Assembly: GCF_024172085.1 (NCBI RefSeq) | Contig: NZ_JAMZDZ010000001.1 | Span: 3,906,001 to 3,970,000 of the forward strand | Length of the DNA: 64,000 nt | Direction: 5' to 3' | Source of the DNA: Hamadaea flava | GTDB lineage: Bacteria > Actinomycetota > Actinomycetes > Mycobacteriales > Micromonosporaceae | Shown here: piece after piece, positions 9,014-18,850 of the stretch | Layout: each line of letters starts with the position of its first letter | How positions within the stretch are numbered: the first letter of the stretch is position 1 | The notes under the pieces: model-generated | What the model saw: the letters and a program-made list of their open reading frames with translations, nothing else | Database searches by the model: none | Told to the model about the DNA's origin: nothing | Translations under genes and position numbers: made by a program

Positions 9014-9336
9014 CCAGCGGACTTGCCATCGCATGGCATCTGCGGCTGCGGATGGCGGAGAAGGGCATGTACGCCACGACGGAGCTGGTGCCGCTGCTGG
9101 CCGAGCGCGGCGTTGACTTGTCCCGTGAGCAGGTGTTCCGGCTGGTGACCCAGCCTCCGCAGCGGCTCAGCATGGACACCCTGGCGGCGTTGTGCGACAT
9201 CCTCGGCTGCACGCCCAACGACCTGATCGAAGTGCAGCCGGTGCAGGCTGCGGTGCGTAAGGCGGTGGACGAGGTCGACCGGTCCGGTCCGCCGCCAGTG
9301 CGGCGGACCGCCATTCGTCGACCGGCAGCCGAATGA
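9010..9336 (+). CDS. Small XRE-type HTH protein of the recombinase cassette
   Basis: The 108-residue protein contains a Cro/C1-type helix-turn-helix (about residues 5-72). The segment VDLSREQVFRLVTQPP is followed by LSMDTLAALCDILGCTPNDL, the usual end of the HTH_26-like subgroup. A basic tail follows. It is coupled by overlaps to the recombinase upstream and the zinc-ribbon protein downstream (ATGA at 9333-9336), so it probably either autoregulates the cassette or acts as an accessory DNA-binding subunit, as an excisionase-like factor would. Confidence 0.8.
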   Translation: MTSGLAIAWHLRLRMAEKGMYATTELVPLLAERGVDLSREQVFRLVTQPPQRLSMDTLAALCDILGCTPNDLIEVQPVQAAVRKAVDEVDRSGPPPVRRTAIRRPAAE

Positions 9337-11624
9337 CCAAGGAGGCACTCGTTGGCGCGATGCGCCAGCGGGTGCTCGACCGGCTCAGTGCCTGCCTGCC
9401 CGGCCTGGCCCAGGTTGACGCCGTCCGGCTGGTCGCGGCGGCCAACGCGGACAAGCGCCGCGGTCTACGAGAGCTCGACGCGTTTCTGCAGCGCGGGCTC
9501 GACGTCCTGGTGTCGGCATCGTCGGACACGCCACCGGGCGCGTTTCGGCTTCTGGTGCTGCTGGAGGGCGAGGGCCATCCAGTACGGGTGCCGGTGTGCG
9601 CCGAGTGCGGCCTGCGGCGGACGCATCTGCCTGGGCGCGGCGGTCGTGGTCGCGTGTGCCAGAGCTGCGCGGCCAAGGCACGGGCCCGCCCGTGCGCGCG
9701 GTGCGGGCAGACCCGACCCGTAGCCGTGATCGAGCCGGAAGGTCCGCTGTGCCATCCATGCCGTGACCGGGATCCGCGTCGGCACGAGCCGTGTTCGCGA
9801 TGCGGTCGAGCCCGGCGGGTCAACGGTCGACTTCCGGATGGGTCGCCGCTGTGCAGCACGTGCCATGGCAAGCCGGTCCACATCTGTGCTGAGTGTGGGC
9901 GGGTCGATAAGGTCGCACGTCGCGGGCCGGACGGGCCGTTGTGCCCGCCCTGCTACGAGCGCGGCGGGCGGCAGCCGCGCCGTTGCGGCCGCTGCGGCCG
10001 GACGGGGCGGATTTCCGTGCGCGGTCGCGACGGCGGCCCGGACCTGTGCCGGCGCTGCAACCGGCAACCCGTGGTGGAGTGTGCTGGTTGCAAGCGGCTT
10101 CGACCCTGTGCCTTCGTGGCCACGGCGCGGCCGCTATGCGTGTCGTGCCGGCCGAGACGAGCCACGCCATGTGCCCGGTGCGGCACAAGCTGCCAGCCCG
10201 CCGCCCGTTGGCCCATAGGTGGGGTCTGCCGCCACTGTTACCGCCACGCCCGCGCCAACCCGTCGCCTTGCCCTTCCTGCGGCAAAGTACGCGTGCTCGT
10301 CGCGGCCGACTTCCGAGGCCGCGACGTGTGCGGGCCGTGCGCCGGTACCACGATCGACTACACATGCCGTACCTGCGGGCAAGCCGAGGAACGATACCGG
10401 CACGGCGAATGCGTCCGGTGCGTCGCGCGATCAAAGCTGGAAGACCAGTTCCGCAGGCCCGACGGATCTGTTCCGGCGGAGCTCACGCCGCTGCTGGCGG
10501 CGCTTGCCGCAGCGCATCGGCCGCGTTCGGTGCTGGCATGGGTCGAGCGTGGTGACGGCAGTGCGGCACTGCTACGTGACCTCGTGCGATCCGGTTGCGC
10601 TATCACGCATGAGGCCCTCGATGCCGCAACGCGGCAGCAAGCCGCTGCCGCACTACGTGAGATGCTCGTCCACGCCGGTGTCCTGCCCCGCCGCGACGAG
10701 CAACTCGAGCGGCTGGCTCCCTGGCTGAGCCGGACGCTGGCCACCGCACCCGCGCATCACCGGCAGGTGTTGCGCGCCTACGGCAACTGGTCGGTACTGA
10801 GGCGTGCCAGGCTGCGCGCGGACAGGACCCGGTTCACCGCCGCCAGCGCCCGCAACGCCCGCCTCAAAGTCTCCACAGCTCTGACGTTCCTGCGTTGGCT
10901 CGACACGACCGACCTCACCCTCGAGCGGGCTCGCCAGGCACACGTCGACACATGGATAGAGGACGGCGGCCTCAATCGGCGGCTTCTCGGCGACTTCCTC
11001 ACATGGGCCAGCCGGAGAGGACTGGCCCAGAAGCTGTCCGTCGCCGCGATCACCCCGTCTGGGCCCGACCTGTCCATGACCGAAGACCAGAGGTGGGCGC
11101 TGCTCGACCGCCTCCTGCACGACACGGCGATCTCCGTCGACGTCCGGACGGCCGCGTCGCTGCTGCTGATCTACGGCTTGCCGGTCACGTTCATCGCGAC
11201 CCTGACCACCGACAATGTCACCACCAGCGGCGGCAAGCACTTCCTGCAGGTCAAGGAACATCGTACGCAGCTGCCGCCCGCCGTCGCCGCCCTGATCACG
11301 CAAGCCGCGTCCGCAGCGCGCACCTCGTCGCTGGTCGGGCGCGCTGTGCCCGGCACCCCGTGGCTGTTTCCCGGTCGCCTGGCGGGTCGGCCCATCTCGG
11401 CAGCCGCCCTGTGCCAAAGACTCCGCCAGCACGGAATCCGAATTCGCCGTGCGCGCAACTCCGCACTGATCAGCTTGGCTGAGGACCTGCCCGCGCCGGT
11501 ATTGAGCAAGATCCTCGGGATCAGCATCACGGCTGCGATCAGATGGACCCGCTACGCCAGGCGGGACTGGCTCCCCTTCGTCGGCGAACGCGCTGCGTCG
11601 GCCGCGAGCCGGTCACAGCGATGA
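9333..11624 (+). CDS. Nine-zinc-ribbon protein with degenerate tyrosine-recombinase domain
   Basis: The 763-residue protein has an N-terminal helical region (1-85), then nine consecutive CxxC...CxxC zinc ribbons between residues 89 and 363, then a core-binding-like region (about 450-560) and a C-terminal region shaped like a tyrosine recombinase (about 570-755). The catalytic signature is eroded: the box I Arg is replaced in LLLIYGLPVTFIATL, the HxxR region reads RRARNSAL, the second His position reads LGISITAAIRW, with RY close to the expected Tyr. It probably binds DNA and partners the intact recombinase at 7880 rather than cutting itself. Gene order (recombinase, HTH, second recombinase) recalls multi-protein transposition modules such as Tn554 TnpABC, but homology is not shown. 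Confidence 0.8.
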   Translation: MTKEALVGAMRQRVLDRLSACLPGLAQVDAVRLVAAANADKRRGLRELDAFLQRGLDVLVSASSDTPPGAFRLLVLLEGEGHPVRVPVCAECGLRRTHLPGRGGRGRVCQSCAAKARARPCARCGQTRPVAVIEPEGPLCHPCRDRDPRRHEPCSRCGRARRVNGRLPDGSPLCSTCHGKPVHICAECGRVDKVARRGPDGPLCPPCYERGGRQPRRCGRCGRTGRISVRGRDGGPDLCRRCNRQPVVECAGCKRLRPCAFVATARPLCVSCRPRRATPCARCGTSCQPAARWPIGGVCRHCYRHARANPSPCPSCGKVRVLVAADFRGRDVCGPCAGTTIDYTCRTCGQAEERYRHGECVRCVARSKLEDQFRRPDGSVPAELTPLLAALAAAHRPRSVLAWVERGDGSAALLRDLVRSGCAITHEALDAATRQQAAAALREMLVHAGVLPRRDEQLERLAPWLSRTLATAPAHHRQVLRAYGNWSVLRRARLRADRTRFTAASARNARLKVSTALTFLRWLDTTDLTLERARQAHVDTWIEDGGLNRRLLGDFLTWASRRGLAQKLSVAAITPSGPDLSMTEDQRWALLDRLLHDTAISVDVRTAASLLLIYGLPVTFIATLTTDNVTTSGGKHFLQVKEHRTQLPPAVAALITQAASAARTSSLVGRAVPGTPWLFPGRLAGRPISAAALCQRLRQHGIRIRRARNSALISLAEDLPAPVLSKILGISITAAIRWTRYARRDWLPFVGERAASAASRSQR

Positions 11625-11632
11625 CCACCTCC

Positions 11633-11659
11633 CACACAACCGGCTCGAGCCGTGGTGTG
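11633..11659 (+). terminator. Hairpin after the recombinase cassette
   Basis: An imperfect stem (CACAC...GTGTG outer arms) encloses the perfect palindrome CGGCTCGAGCCG (11641-11652), starting 8 bp after the stop at 11624. No T-tract follows, so termination is inferred from position. Confidence 0.4.
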
Positions 11660-11740
11660 TTGACCGCTGACGACCCGCACCGGGCCGCACGGGCGTCTGC
11701 TGCAGGCCGAGGACCAGTGACCAGAGGAACGGGACAGGCG

Positions 11741-11768
11741 GCAGGGCGGGGCGAGCGCCCCACCCTGC
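11741..11768 (-). terminator. Terminator of the M4-M28 protease gene
   Basis: Arms GCAGGGCGGGGCG and CGCCCCACCCTGC (13 bp, one mismatch) form a strong stem with a tiny loop, 8 bp beyond the protease stop on the minus strand. It could act in both directions, separating the convergent recombinase cassette and protease. Confidence 0.6.
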
Positions 11769-11776
11769 CGTTGAAC

Positions 11777-14700
11777 TTAGCCGACCTGCAGGGTCACGTC
11801 GTCCAGCACGAAGCTGGTCTGCAGGTAGGCGTCCTCGGTGCCGGTGAAGGTCAGCGTGACCGTCTGGCCGGCGTACGCGCCGAGGTTGATGGTGCGCTGG
11901 GTGTAGCCCGCCGCCGCGTTCACGTTGGACAGCGTCACCAGGGTGGTGGCGCGGGCTTTGATGGTGAACGTGTCGTAGGCGACCGCCCCGTACTCGTCGG
12001 TGTCGATGTGCAGCCAGTAGGTCAGTACCGCACTGGTGCAGCCCGACGGGATGGTGACGGTCTGGCTGATGGCCTCGGTCGCGGTGTAGCCGTATCCGCC
12101 GAGCCACGCGTACCGGGTGCCGCTGCGCGGCACCTGCCCGATAGAGGTGCCGATCGCGCCGGTGGAGCCGGTCCACGGCGAGGTGCCGCTCTCGAACCCG
12201 CCGTTGAGGATCAGCTGGGCGGCGGTGCAGCCGCCCGGCCCGCCGGGCACGGTCAGCGTGTACGTGGTGCTGTGCGACACCGCACCGGTACCCGTGATCG
12301 TGATCGTGTAGGTGCCGGCGGTCACCGACGAGCCGACCGAGATGGTGGCGGTCGAGGAGCTGCCGGAGGTCACCGACGACGGGCTGAACGAGACCGTCAC
12401 GCCCGTGGGGGCGCCGGTGGCGGTCAGGTTCACCGTCTGGGCGCTGCCCGAGGTGGTGGCGGTGGCGACGGTGGTCGTGGTGCTGGACCCCGCGTTCACG
12501 GTGCCCGATGCGGGGCTGGCCGAGATCGAGAAGTCGTTGGTCGGTGTCGAGGTGCCGACCGTCTGGTTCCACAGGGTGTAGGCGATGCCGTCGGCGGCCC
12601 GGTCCAGGGCGGTGGCGTTGATGTTGCTGGTGGTGTCGCAGGAGGAGTGGTAGCAGGAGTCGTACGGCTGACCGGCGGTGCCGCCCCACTTGGACGCCTG
12701 GGCCGAGGTCTTGGTGGCGCTGGCGCCCATGGCGTAGCCGGAGGTCGGGATGCCCGCGTTCTGGAACGACGCGTCGTCGGAGCGGCCCTGGCCCTCGACG
12801 TTCTCCTCCGGCTGCAGGCTCAGGGAGTCCCAGTACGCCTTCATCGGCTGCGACGCGGTCGAGCTGATGTTGTTGATGAAGTAGCCGCCGTTCTTCGACC
12901 CGATCATGTCGAAGTTGTAGTACGCCTTGATCGCCGTCCGCTGGGCGCTGGTGAGGGAGTTGACGTAGAACTTCGAGCCGAGCAGGCCCTGCTCCTCGTC
13001 GGTCCACCAGCCGAAGCGGACCTTGTTCAGCATGGTCGGGTTCTGCGCGGCCAGCGCGAGAGCGACCTCGAGCAGCGCCGCCGAGCCGGAGCCGTTGTCG
13101 TTGATGCCGGGACCGGCCGAGACGCTGTCCAGGTGCGCGCCGAACATGTAGACATTGGCGGCGTTGCCGCCGGGCCACTCGGCGATCAGGTTCGGGCCGG
13201 CACCGCTGGTACAGCCGGAGGTGCAGGGCTGCTCGGTGACGGTGAAGCCGGCGGTCTGCAGCTTGCCCTTGACGTAGGCCACCGACTGCAGGTAGCCCTG
13301 GCCGGTCGAGCGGCGGTTGCCGCCGTTGTTGGTGGCGATGGTGTTGAGCTGGGTCAGGTGCGCCTGCACGTTGGACACGCTGATGTCCGGGGCGGTGCCG
13401 CCGGGGGTGCCGCCGTTGACCGTCAGCGTGTACTGGGCCGTGTGGGTGACCGACCCGGTGCCGGTCACGGTGATGGTGTACGTGCCCGCGGCCGCGCCGG
13501 ACGTGGTCGCCACCGTCATCGTGGAGCTGCCGCCCGAGGTGACCGACGACGGGCTGAACGATACGGTGACCCCGGACGGGGCGCCGGAGGAGGTCAGCGA
13601 CACGGTCTGCGCGCTGCCGGAGACGGTGGCGGTGTTGACCGTCGCGGTCACCGAGGAGCCCGCGTTGACGCCGCCCGAGGTGGGGCTGATCGACATCGAG
13701 AAGTCGGTGCTGGTCGCGGTGCAGGTCGGGTCGCCGGTCTGGGCCGGGACCGTGACCGCGTTCCACGCGTCCTTGGTCCGGTTGAACAGGACGCACGAGG
13801 AGTCCAGGTTCTTCGCGGCGGTCAGGGTCGCGGTGCGGTACTTCTTGTAGGTCATGCCGGAGGTCTTGAGCAGCATGCCGCCGTAGAAGATCTTCCCGGC
13901 GGACTGGATGCCGACGCCGGTGACCGACGACGGGCCGCCCGAGCAGATGGGGCTGTCCGGCTTGCCGCCGCCGGGCGCGCTGCCCTCGGCGAGCAGGTAG
14001 AACCAGTGGTTGAGCGGGCCCGCGGCCGCGTGCACCTCGGTGTTCGGGATCGACGAGGAGTAGCAGTTGGGGTCGCCGTTGACCAGCGACGGGTTGTACA
14101 TGTTGCGGATCGGGCCGTTGCCGACGAGGTCGATCTCCTCGCCGACGAGGTAGTCCGGGTCGTCGTAGGCGCTGGACTGGTTGGCGTAGGCCTCGGTCAG
14201 CGCGCCGAAGATGTCGCCGGTGCCCTCGCCGAGTCCGGACTCGGAGCTGGTGCCGCCGGGGGTGTTCTGGTCGAGGCCGTGGCCGAACTCGTGGCCGACC
14301 ACGTCCATCGACGAGATCCAGTTGCCGGCGGTGCTCTTACCGATCGTGATCGTGGAGCCGTCCCAGTAGGCGTTCTGCTCGTTCAGGCCCACCTTGATCG
14401 GCCAGCTGCCGCCGTTTCCGTTGTGGCCGTTGCGGCCCAGCCAGCTCGACAGCATGTCCCATTCCTTCTGCGCCCCGTACAGTGCGTCGACGCAGCCGGT
14501 TTCGGTGTTGGTGCCCACTCCGTTGCCCCAGCTGTCGTCCGGGCCGGAGAAGACGGTGTTGGTGCTGTAGTCCTGGCAGTTCAGGCCGGAGCGGGTGGTG
14601 TCGCGCAGGTAGTAGGTGCTGCCCGACTGCGACGTGGTGATCGGCAGCGGACTGGGCCCGTTCCACTTGCCGGTGCCGGAGCCCGCCGCGGCGTCCTCCT

Positions 14701-15286
14701 GCTTGGCCAGCACCTGGCCGGTGCGCGCGTCCACGAAGACGTGCAGGTGGCTGGGCGCCGAGGCGGTGCGTCCGGCGACGACGACCTCCCATGCGAGGCG
14801 GGCGGTGCTGTCCTTGACGTGCACCACCAGGGTGCGCGACTCGACCCGGTCGACCTTCGCGAGCAGGCTCTTGGCGGTCTGCTCGGCACGGTCGACGGCG
14901 ACGGTCGGCACCACCGACACGTTGATCTTCGTCTTGGTGGCGGCGGAGATCGCCCGGATCGCACCCTTGCCGTCGGCGAGCACGGCGGCGTCGCCGCCGA
15001 CCACCGGCAGGCCCCGGTAGGTGCGTGTGTAGGCGATGGAGAACAGCCCGTCGACCCACGGGATCACCATGCGCCGGTCGTACTGCTCGAAGGGGCCTTT
15101 GGCCAGCGCGTCGTGACCGCCGTCGGCGGCCCGGTCGGCCGCGGAGATCGCCAGCGACAACGGGCTCTGCGCCACCGCGGGCGCAGGCGGCGGGGTGGCC
15201 GCGGTCGACGGGGCGGCCACCCCGGTCACGGCGCCCATTGCAAACAGAACCACGGCAGCGGCCGCCGCAGCATTATTTCGATACAT
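11777..15286 (-). CDS. Secreted double metalloprotease: M4 (thermolysin-like) fused to M28 peptidase
   Basis: The start has GGAAGGA 5 nt upstream. The 1169 residues show a signal peptide (1-29), FTP/PepSY-type propeptide (about 45-200), M4 catalytic domain with HEFGH at 332-336 and the third ligand Glu 354 ([11 protein letters not shown]), an Ig-like domain (about 528-623), an M28 aminopeptidase-like domain (about 632-907; ligands H718, D730, E764/E765, D793, H880) and a second Ig-like domain (about 918-1013) nearly identical to the first. A C-terminal beta domain of about 150 residues follows. All zinc ligands of both enzymes are present. It probably digests proteins outside the cell, an endopeptidase and an exopeptidase on one chain. 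It is divergent from a LAL regulator. Confidence 0.9.
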   Translation of the reverse strand: MYRNNAAAAAAVVLFAMGAVTGVAAPSTAATPPPAPAVAQSPLSLAISAADRAADGGHDALAKGPFEQYDRRMVIPWVDGLFSIAYTRTYRGLPVVGGDAAVLADGKGAIRAISAATKTKINVSVVPTVAVDRAEQTAKSLLAKVDRVESRTLVVHVKDSTARLAWEVVVAGRTASAPSHLHVFVDARTGQVLAKQEDAAAGSGTGKWNGPSPLPITTSQSGSTYYLRDTTRSGLNCQDYSTNTVFSGPDDSWGNGVGTNTETGCVDALYGAQKEWDMLSSWLGRNGHNGNGGSWPIKVGLNEQNAYWDGSTITIGKSTAGNWISSMDVVGHEFGHGLDQNTPGGTSSESGLGEGTGDIFGALTEAYANQSSAYDDPDYLVGEEIDLVGNGPIRNMYNPSLVNGDPNCYSSSIPNTEVHAAAGPLNHWFYLLAEGSAPGGGKPDSPICSGGPSSVTGVGIQSAGKIFYGGMLLKTSGMTYKKYRTATLTAAKNLDSSCVLFNRTKDAWNAVTVPAQTGDPTCTATSTDFSMSISPTSGGVNAGSSVTATVNTATVSGSAQTVSLTSSGAPSGVTVSFSPSSVTSGGSSTMTVATTSGAAAGTYTITVTGTGSVTHTAQYTLTVNGGTPGGTAPDISVSNVQAHLTQLNTIATNNGGNRRSTGQGYLQSVAYVKGKLQTAGFTVTEQPCTSGCTSGAGPNLIAEWPGGNAANVYMFGAHLDSVSAGPGINDNGSGSAALLEVALALAAQNPTMLNKVRFGWWTDEEQGLLGSKFYVNSLTSAQRTAIKAYYNFDMIGSKNGGYFINNISSTASQPMKAYWDSLSLQPEENVEGQGRSDDASFQNAGIPTSGYAMGASATKTSAQASKWGGTAGQPYDSCYHSSCDTTSNINATALDRAADGIAYTLWNQTVGTSTPTNDFSISASPASGTVNAGSSTTTTVATATTSGSAQTVNLTATGAPTGVTVSFSPSSVTSGSSSTATISVGSSVTAGTYTITITGTGAVSHSTTYTLTVPGGPGGCTAAQLILNGGFESGTSPWTGSTGAIGTSIGQVPRSGTRYAWLGGYGYTATEAISQTVTIPSGCTSAVLTYWLHIDTDEYGAVAYDTFTIKARATTLVTLSNVNAAAGYTQRTINLGAYAGQTVTLTFTGTEDAYLQTSFVLDDVTLQVG

Positions 15287-15438
15287 CGCAATCCTTCCGC
15301 CGGGCTGGGGTTAAGGGGGTGGCCGCAGGACCCGGGTTAGCGGGGTGTCCGGCAGCCGGTGACAGCTCGGCTTTGGCGACGACCTTAGGAAAGGCGGAGG
15401 CTGGCCGAAATCAGGGCAACCCCTTGTCCTGGCGCACA

Positions 15439-15455
15439 ATGCACCTTGGGTGCAT
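15439..15455. promoter_or_regulatory. Perfect palindrome between protease and LAL regulator
   Basis: ATGCACC-TTG-GGTGCAT has 7-bp perfect arms and ends 9 bp before the chosen start of the LAL gene, within the 178-bp divergent promoter region. Its position fits an operator for autoregulation or for control of both genes. Confidence 0.5.
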
Positions 15456-15464
15456 CATGATCCG

Positions 15465-18197
15465 ATGGCAGACTTCCCGACGGTGACGAGTGCGTTCCAG
15501 GAGCCGCCTGGCAACCTGCTGCCAGTGATACCGGCCGAGGTGTACCGCACCCGACGGGTCGTGCTGTTCGGGCCACCCGGGATCGGCAAGACCACCGCAG
15601 CCGGTGTCCTCGGGCAGCAACTGAAGCTGCCCGTCGTGCGTCTGGCCCCAGGCCCGCAAGACAGCCGGATCCCCCACGCCGCACTGCTCGAACTCGCGCT
15701 CGCCCTGCAGCCCCAGCCTGGCGCCCAGAAGCTGGCGGCAGGGCTCGACGACGCCGCAGAGCCCGGCTCGGTCGATCACACGAAGACCGCCCTGCGGCTG
15801 CGCCGGCTGACCGCCGCACTGCTGCGCGACACACCGCCCCTGACGCTGCTGGTGGACAACGCCCAGTGGCTGGACCCGGCCAGCGCGGCCATCTTGCGCT
15901 GGGCCCTGCGCATGGCCCCGAACCTTCCCGTCATCGCGGCCGAACGCACGTGGCATCCCGGGGCCGCAGGCCACTGGTGCGGGGAGGACCCATGCACCGT
16001 GCGCATCCCCGCGATGACGGCCGAGCAGATCGCGGCCCTGCTGTCGCCGTACCGGCTGTCCGCCAACCAGGTCACCGAGGCCCACACCCGCAGCGGCGGA
16101 AACCCGGCCCTGGCCCTGGCCCTGGCCGGGGCCCACGACCGTACCGCGAACATGTCGGCCACTCGGGGTCCCGAAGGCGACCCGTTGCTCCCCTCGGCGG
16201 CCCGAAGACTGGTGGGCGAATGGCTGGGAACCGTGTCGGCCGACGTCCAGCACCTGTTGACATTCGCCGCGCTCGACGATCAGCCCGACCTCGTACTGCT
16301 GAGCCGCCTCGCCGGTCCGGCCGCCGAGAGCCTCCTGGCCGAGGCCGAGGCAGCCGGACTGATCGACATCGGGCAGCCCGACGGGAAGATCCGGTTCACC
16401 GCCGCCGCGATCGGCGCAGAACTCGCGGCCCGGCCGCCAGCGGCCGCACGCAGGCTCCTGCACACCCGCCTGGCCGAAGCCAGCCACGACAGCGTCCGCC
16501 GGGACCGTCACACCACGCTGGCAGCCGACATCACCGACCCGCAGTCGGCCTACCACGCCGCCCGCGCCGCCGCCCGCGCCAGGCTGCGCGGACAACACGC
16601 ACTAGCGGCCGAACTGTCGCTGCTCGCCGCCGAACGCACCCCGCACGCCGACACCGATCTGCTCACCGAACGGGCGCTGACCGCCGTCCGCGACGCCGCG
16701 CACTGCGGCGACCTGCTCCGCGGCCAGATCGCGGTCCGCCTCGTCCTGCACCACGACAGCAGCCCCGCCCAACGCGTCAACGCCCTCATCACCCTGATCG
16801 ACTCAGGCGGACAGCACCTGCACAGCGCCGACGAACTGTTCGCCGACGCACTCCACGAGGCGGCCGACCAGCCGGACCTGACCGCGCAGATCCTCATCCG
16901 CCAGGCGATCTGGGCCAACGTCAACGAAGGCAACCCCGGCCGGGCATGCGCCCTGGCCGCCCAGGCCGCCAGCCTGGCCCGGACCGCCGGCGACACCGCC
17001 ACCACCGCCATGGCCCTCACCATGCAGGCCCGCGTCCAACGCATCCTCGGCCACCCCGAAGCCGAGACAACGCTCCGCCACGCCCTGTCCCTGCCACGCA
17101 GCACACACATCCCCGTCAACGCCACACCCGAACAGCTCAGTGCCCGCCACGCCCTCTTCGACGACCACCTGGACGAAGCCCGCAACGCCCTGCTGCCACT
17201 GCTTGTCGAAGCGGAGCGGTCGGGAGACGCCGAGGGCACCGTCGACATCCTGCGCAGCCTCGCCGAAGTCGAGATCCGCGCCGGACGATGCGCACGTGCC
17301 CTGAACTACGCCGACCGAGCCCAGTCGCTGACAGGCGGGGCTGGCCTGGACCCCGGACCGGCGTGCTACACCTCCGCACTCGTCGAAGGCATCGCCTCGC
17401 ACACCGACTCCGCCCTCGCGCACGCACGCCGCGGGGCCGACACCGCCCGCCGGGAGGACAACAAGGTCTTCCTCTCCCGGAACCTCTTCGCCCTCGGACA
17501 CCTTCTGCTGGTCACCGGCCATCCGAAAGAAGCCCTGCAAGCGCTGGAGGAGGTCCGGACACTTGAGACCCGGCAGCAGGTCCGCGACCCATCCGTCCTG
17601 CCCTGGCACGCCGACCTCGCCGAAGCCCTCATCTGCCTCGGCCACCTCGACCAAGCCCGAGACCTGCTGACCGAAACCCGGCGCACCGCTACCGACCTGG
17701 GGAGAAGCTCCGTCCTGCCCGCGCTCGAACGCTCCCAGGCACTCCTGGACGCCACCCTGGGCGACTATAACGCAGCCGCCCAGCGCCTCACCGACGCAGC
17801 CGACCACCTCCACCACCTGCCCATCGAACGCGGCCGGACCCTGCTGGCACTCAGCCACACCGAACGACGCGGGCGCCGCCGCGCCAGCGCCCGCACCGCC
17901 GCGCAGAGCGCCGCCGAGCTTTTCAACACCCACCAGGCACACCCCTGGAACGAAGCCGCCATCCGAACCCTCCACCGGCTGGACCCCGCCCGCACGCACC
18001 GCGACACGCTCCCGCGCCTCACCACCGCCGAACAGCGCTGCGCGGAGCTCGCCGCCAGCGGAGCGAGCAACCGCGACATCGCCACAGCCCTCACCATCAG
18101 CGTCAAAACAGTCGAAGCGAACCTCACCCGCGTCTACCGGAAACTCGGCCTCCACTCGCGCATCCAACTCGCACACGCTGTCATCCCCGGCACATAA
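15465..18197 (+). CDS. LAL-type LuxR-family transcriptional regulator with ATPase domain
   Basis: The protein (910 residues from ATG 15465; GTG 15450 is an alternative inside the palindrome) begins with a P-loop at residues 36-44 (GPPGIGKTT) and a Walker B-like stretch (LTLLVDNAQWLD). The middle is a long Ala/Arg-rich TPR-like helical region. The C-terminus is a LuxR HTH (LTTAEQRCAELA, SNRDIATALTISVKTVEANL). Large ATP-binding LuxR regulators activate maltose, antibiotic and secreted-enzyme genes in actinomycetes. Its divergent neighbour is the double protease, the most likely target, but this is inferred from position. Confidence 0.88.
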   Translation: MADFPTVTSAFQEPPGNLLPVIPAEVYRTRRVVLFGPPGIGKTTAAGVLGQQLKLPVVRLAPGPQDSRIPHAALLELALALQPQPGAQKLAAGLDDAAEPGSVDHTKTALRLRRLTAALLRDTPPLTLLVDNAQWLDPASAAILRWALRMAPNLPVIAAERTWHPGAAGHWCGEDPCTVRIPAMTAEQIAALLSPYRLSANQVTEAHTRSGGNPALALALAGAHDRTANMSATRGPEGDPLLPSAARRLVGEWLGTVSADVQHLLTFAALDDQPDLVLLSRLAGPAAESLLAEAEAAGLIDIGQPDGKIRFTAAAIGAELAARPPAAARRLLHTRLAEASHDSVRRDRHTTLAADITDPQSAYHAARAAARARLRGQHALAAELSLLAAERTPHADTDLLTERALTAVRDAAHCGDLLRGQIAVRLVLHHDSSPAQRVNALITLIDSGGQHLHSADELFADALHEAADQPDLTAQILIRQAIWANVNEGNPGRACALAAQAASLARTAGDTATTAMALTMQARVQRILGHPEAETTLRHALSLPRSTHIPVNATPEQLSARHALFDDHLDEARNALLPLLVEAERSGDAEGTVDILRSLAEVEIRAGRCARALNYADRAQSLTGGAGLDPGPACYTSALVEGIASHTDSALAHARRGADTARREDNKVFLSRNLFALGHLLLVTGHPKEALQALEEVRTLETRQQVRDPSVLPWHADLAEALICLGHLDQARDLLTETRRTATDLGRSSVLPALERSQALLDATLGDYNAAAQRLTDAADHLHHLPIERGRTLLALSHTERRGRRRASARTAAQSAAELFNTHQAHPWNEAAIRTLHRLDPARTHRDTLPRLTTAEQRCAELAASGASNRDIATALTISVKTVEANLTRVYRKLGLHSRIQLAHAVIPGT

Positions 18198-18364
18198 ATA
18201 ACGACCTATCGCAACGGCTCCCAGAGGAACCCGCGTCCGATCCGGGACACGCACACCCCGCCACGTTCACCGCGGCGCTGGTCGGCACCGCGGCGGCAGC
18301 CCGGCAGGGCAACCGCGCGACGCCGCGTGCAGGCCGACACTGTGCGCAAGGGCGGCCGCCACCG

Positions 18365-18850
18365 GTGCTGGACAGTGGTCGTCGACGGCCTGGCTGCCGG
18401 GATGGACTGGTCGACGCTGCGCGACATGGTGTCGACGCCACGCAAGCGGCGTGGGCCGAGTTCGGCAGCCTCGTCGAGGGCCGGCTCACCCCCGCCCAGC
18501 AGCACCCCGACCATGCGATGGTCCTGACGGCGGGCCTGGCCGGGATGCACGACCTGGAACGGCCTACGGCATCGACGCCGACGACCTGGGCGACAGTTCC
18601 AGCATCGGCGCCGAGCCGAAAATCCGCGCGCCATCCGGAAACCGTGCAGCTGCTCGGCGAAGACGTGTGGATCGCGGTCGCCTTGCCCGGCCAGGCGCAG
18701 GGTTGCCCCACCGAGGGCGTCGACGTCATCGCCCAGTGGATGTCGGCGGCCGACGACACCGCGACCCGGACTGGGTACGCGAAGCCATCGCGTCCAACAT
18801 CGGCAACGGTTTACCACCACCCGGGCGACGACCTCGAGGCGCTGCACTGA
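18365..18850 (+). pseudogene. Frameshifted remnant of an unidentified gene
   Basis: Peptide stretches that look coding jump between frames: one frame around 18440-18560 (AWAEFGSLVEGRLTP), another near 18560-18640 (YGIDADDLGDSSSIGAEP), then a return at 18640-18770 (VQLLGEDVWIAVALPG) and another shift near 18770 (DPDWVREAIASNIGNG). No one frame carries all of them, which suggests two or three small indels. The parent family is not recognisable to me. The following 18851-19439 shows no supportable gene. Confidence 0.4.

Noticed and set aside
11543-15340. A very long open frame on the plus strand opposite the protease gene
   Set aside because: It has no motifs, reads as Gly/Val/Arg-rich repeats and lies antisense to a protease with all zinc ligands; long antisense frames are expected in DNA of this GC content.
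17324-17330. CTGACAG inside the LAL gene (also at 41133 and near 47848 in coding DNA)
   Set aside because: Isolated copies inside genes are expected by chance for a 7-mer in 64 kb and are not counted in the clusters.
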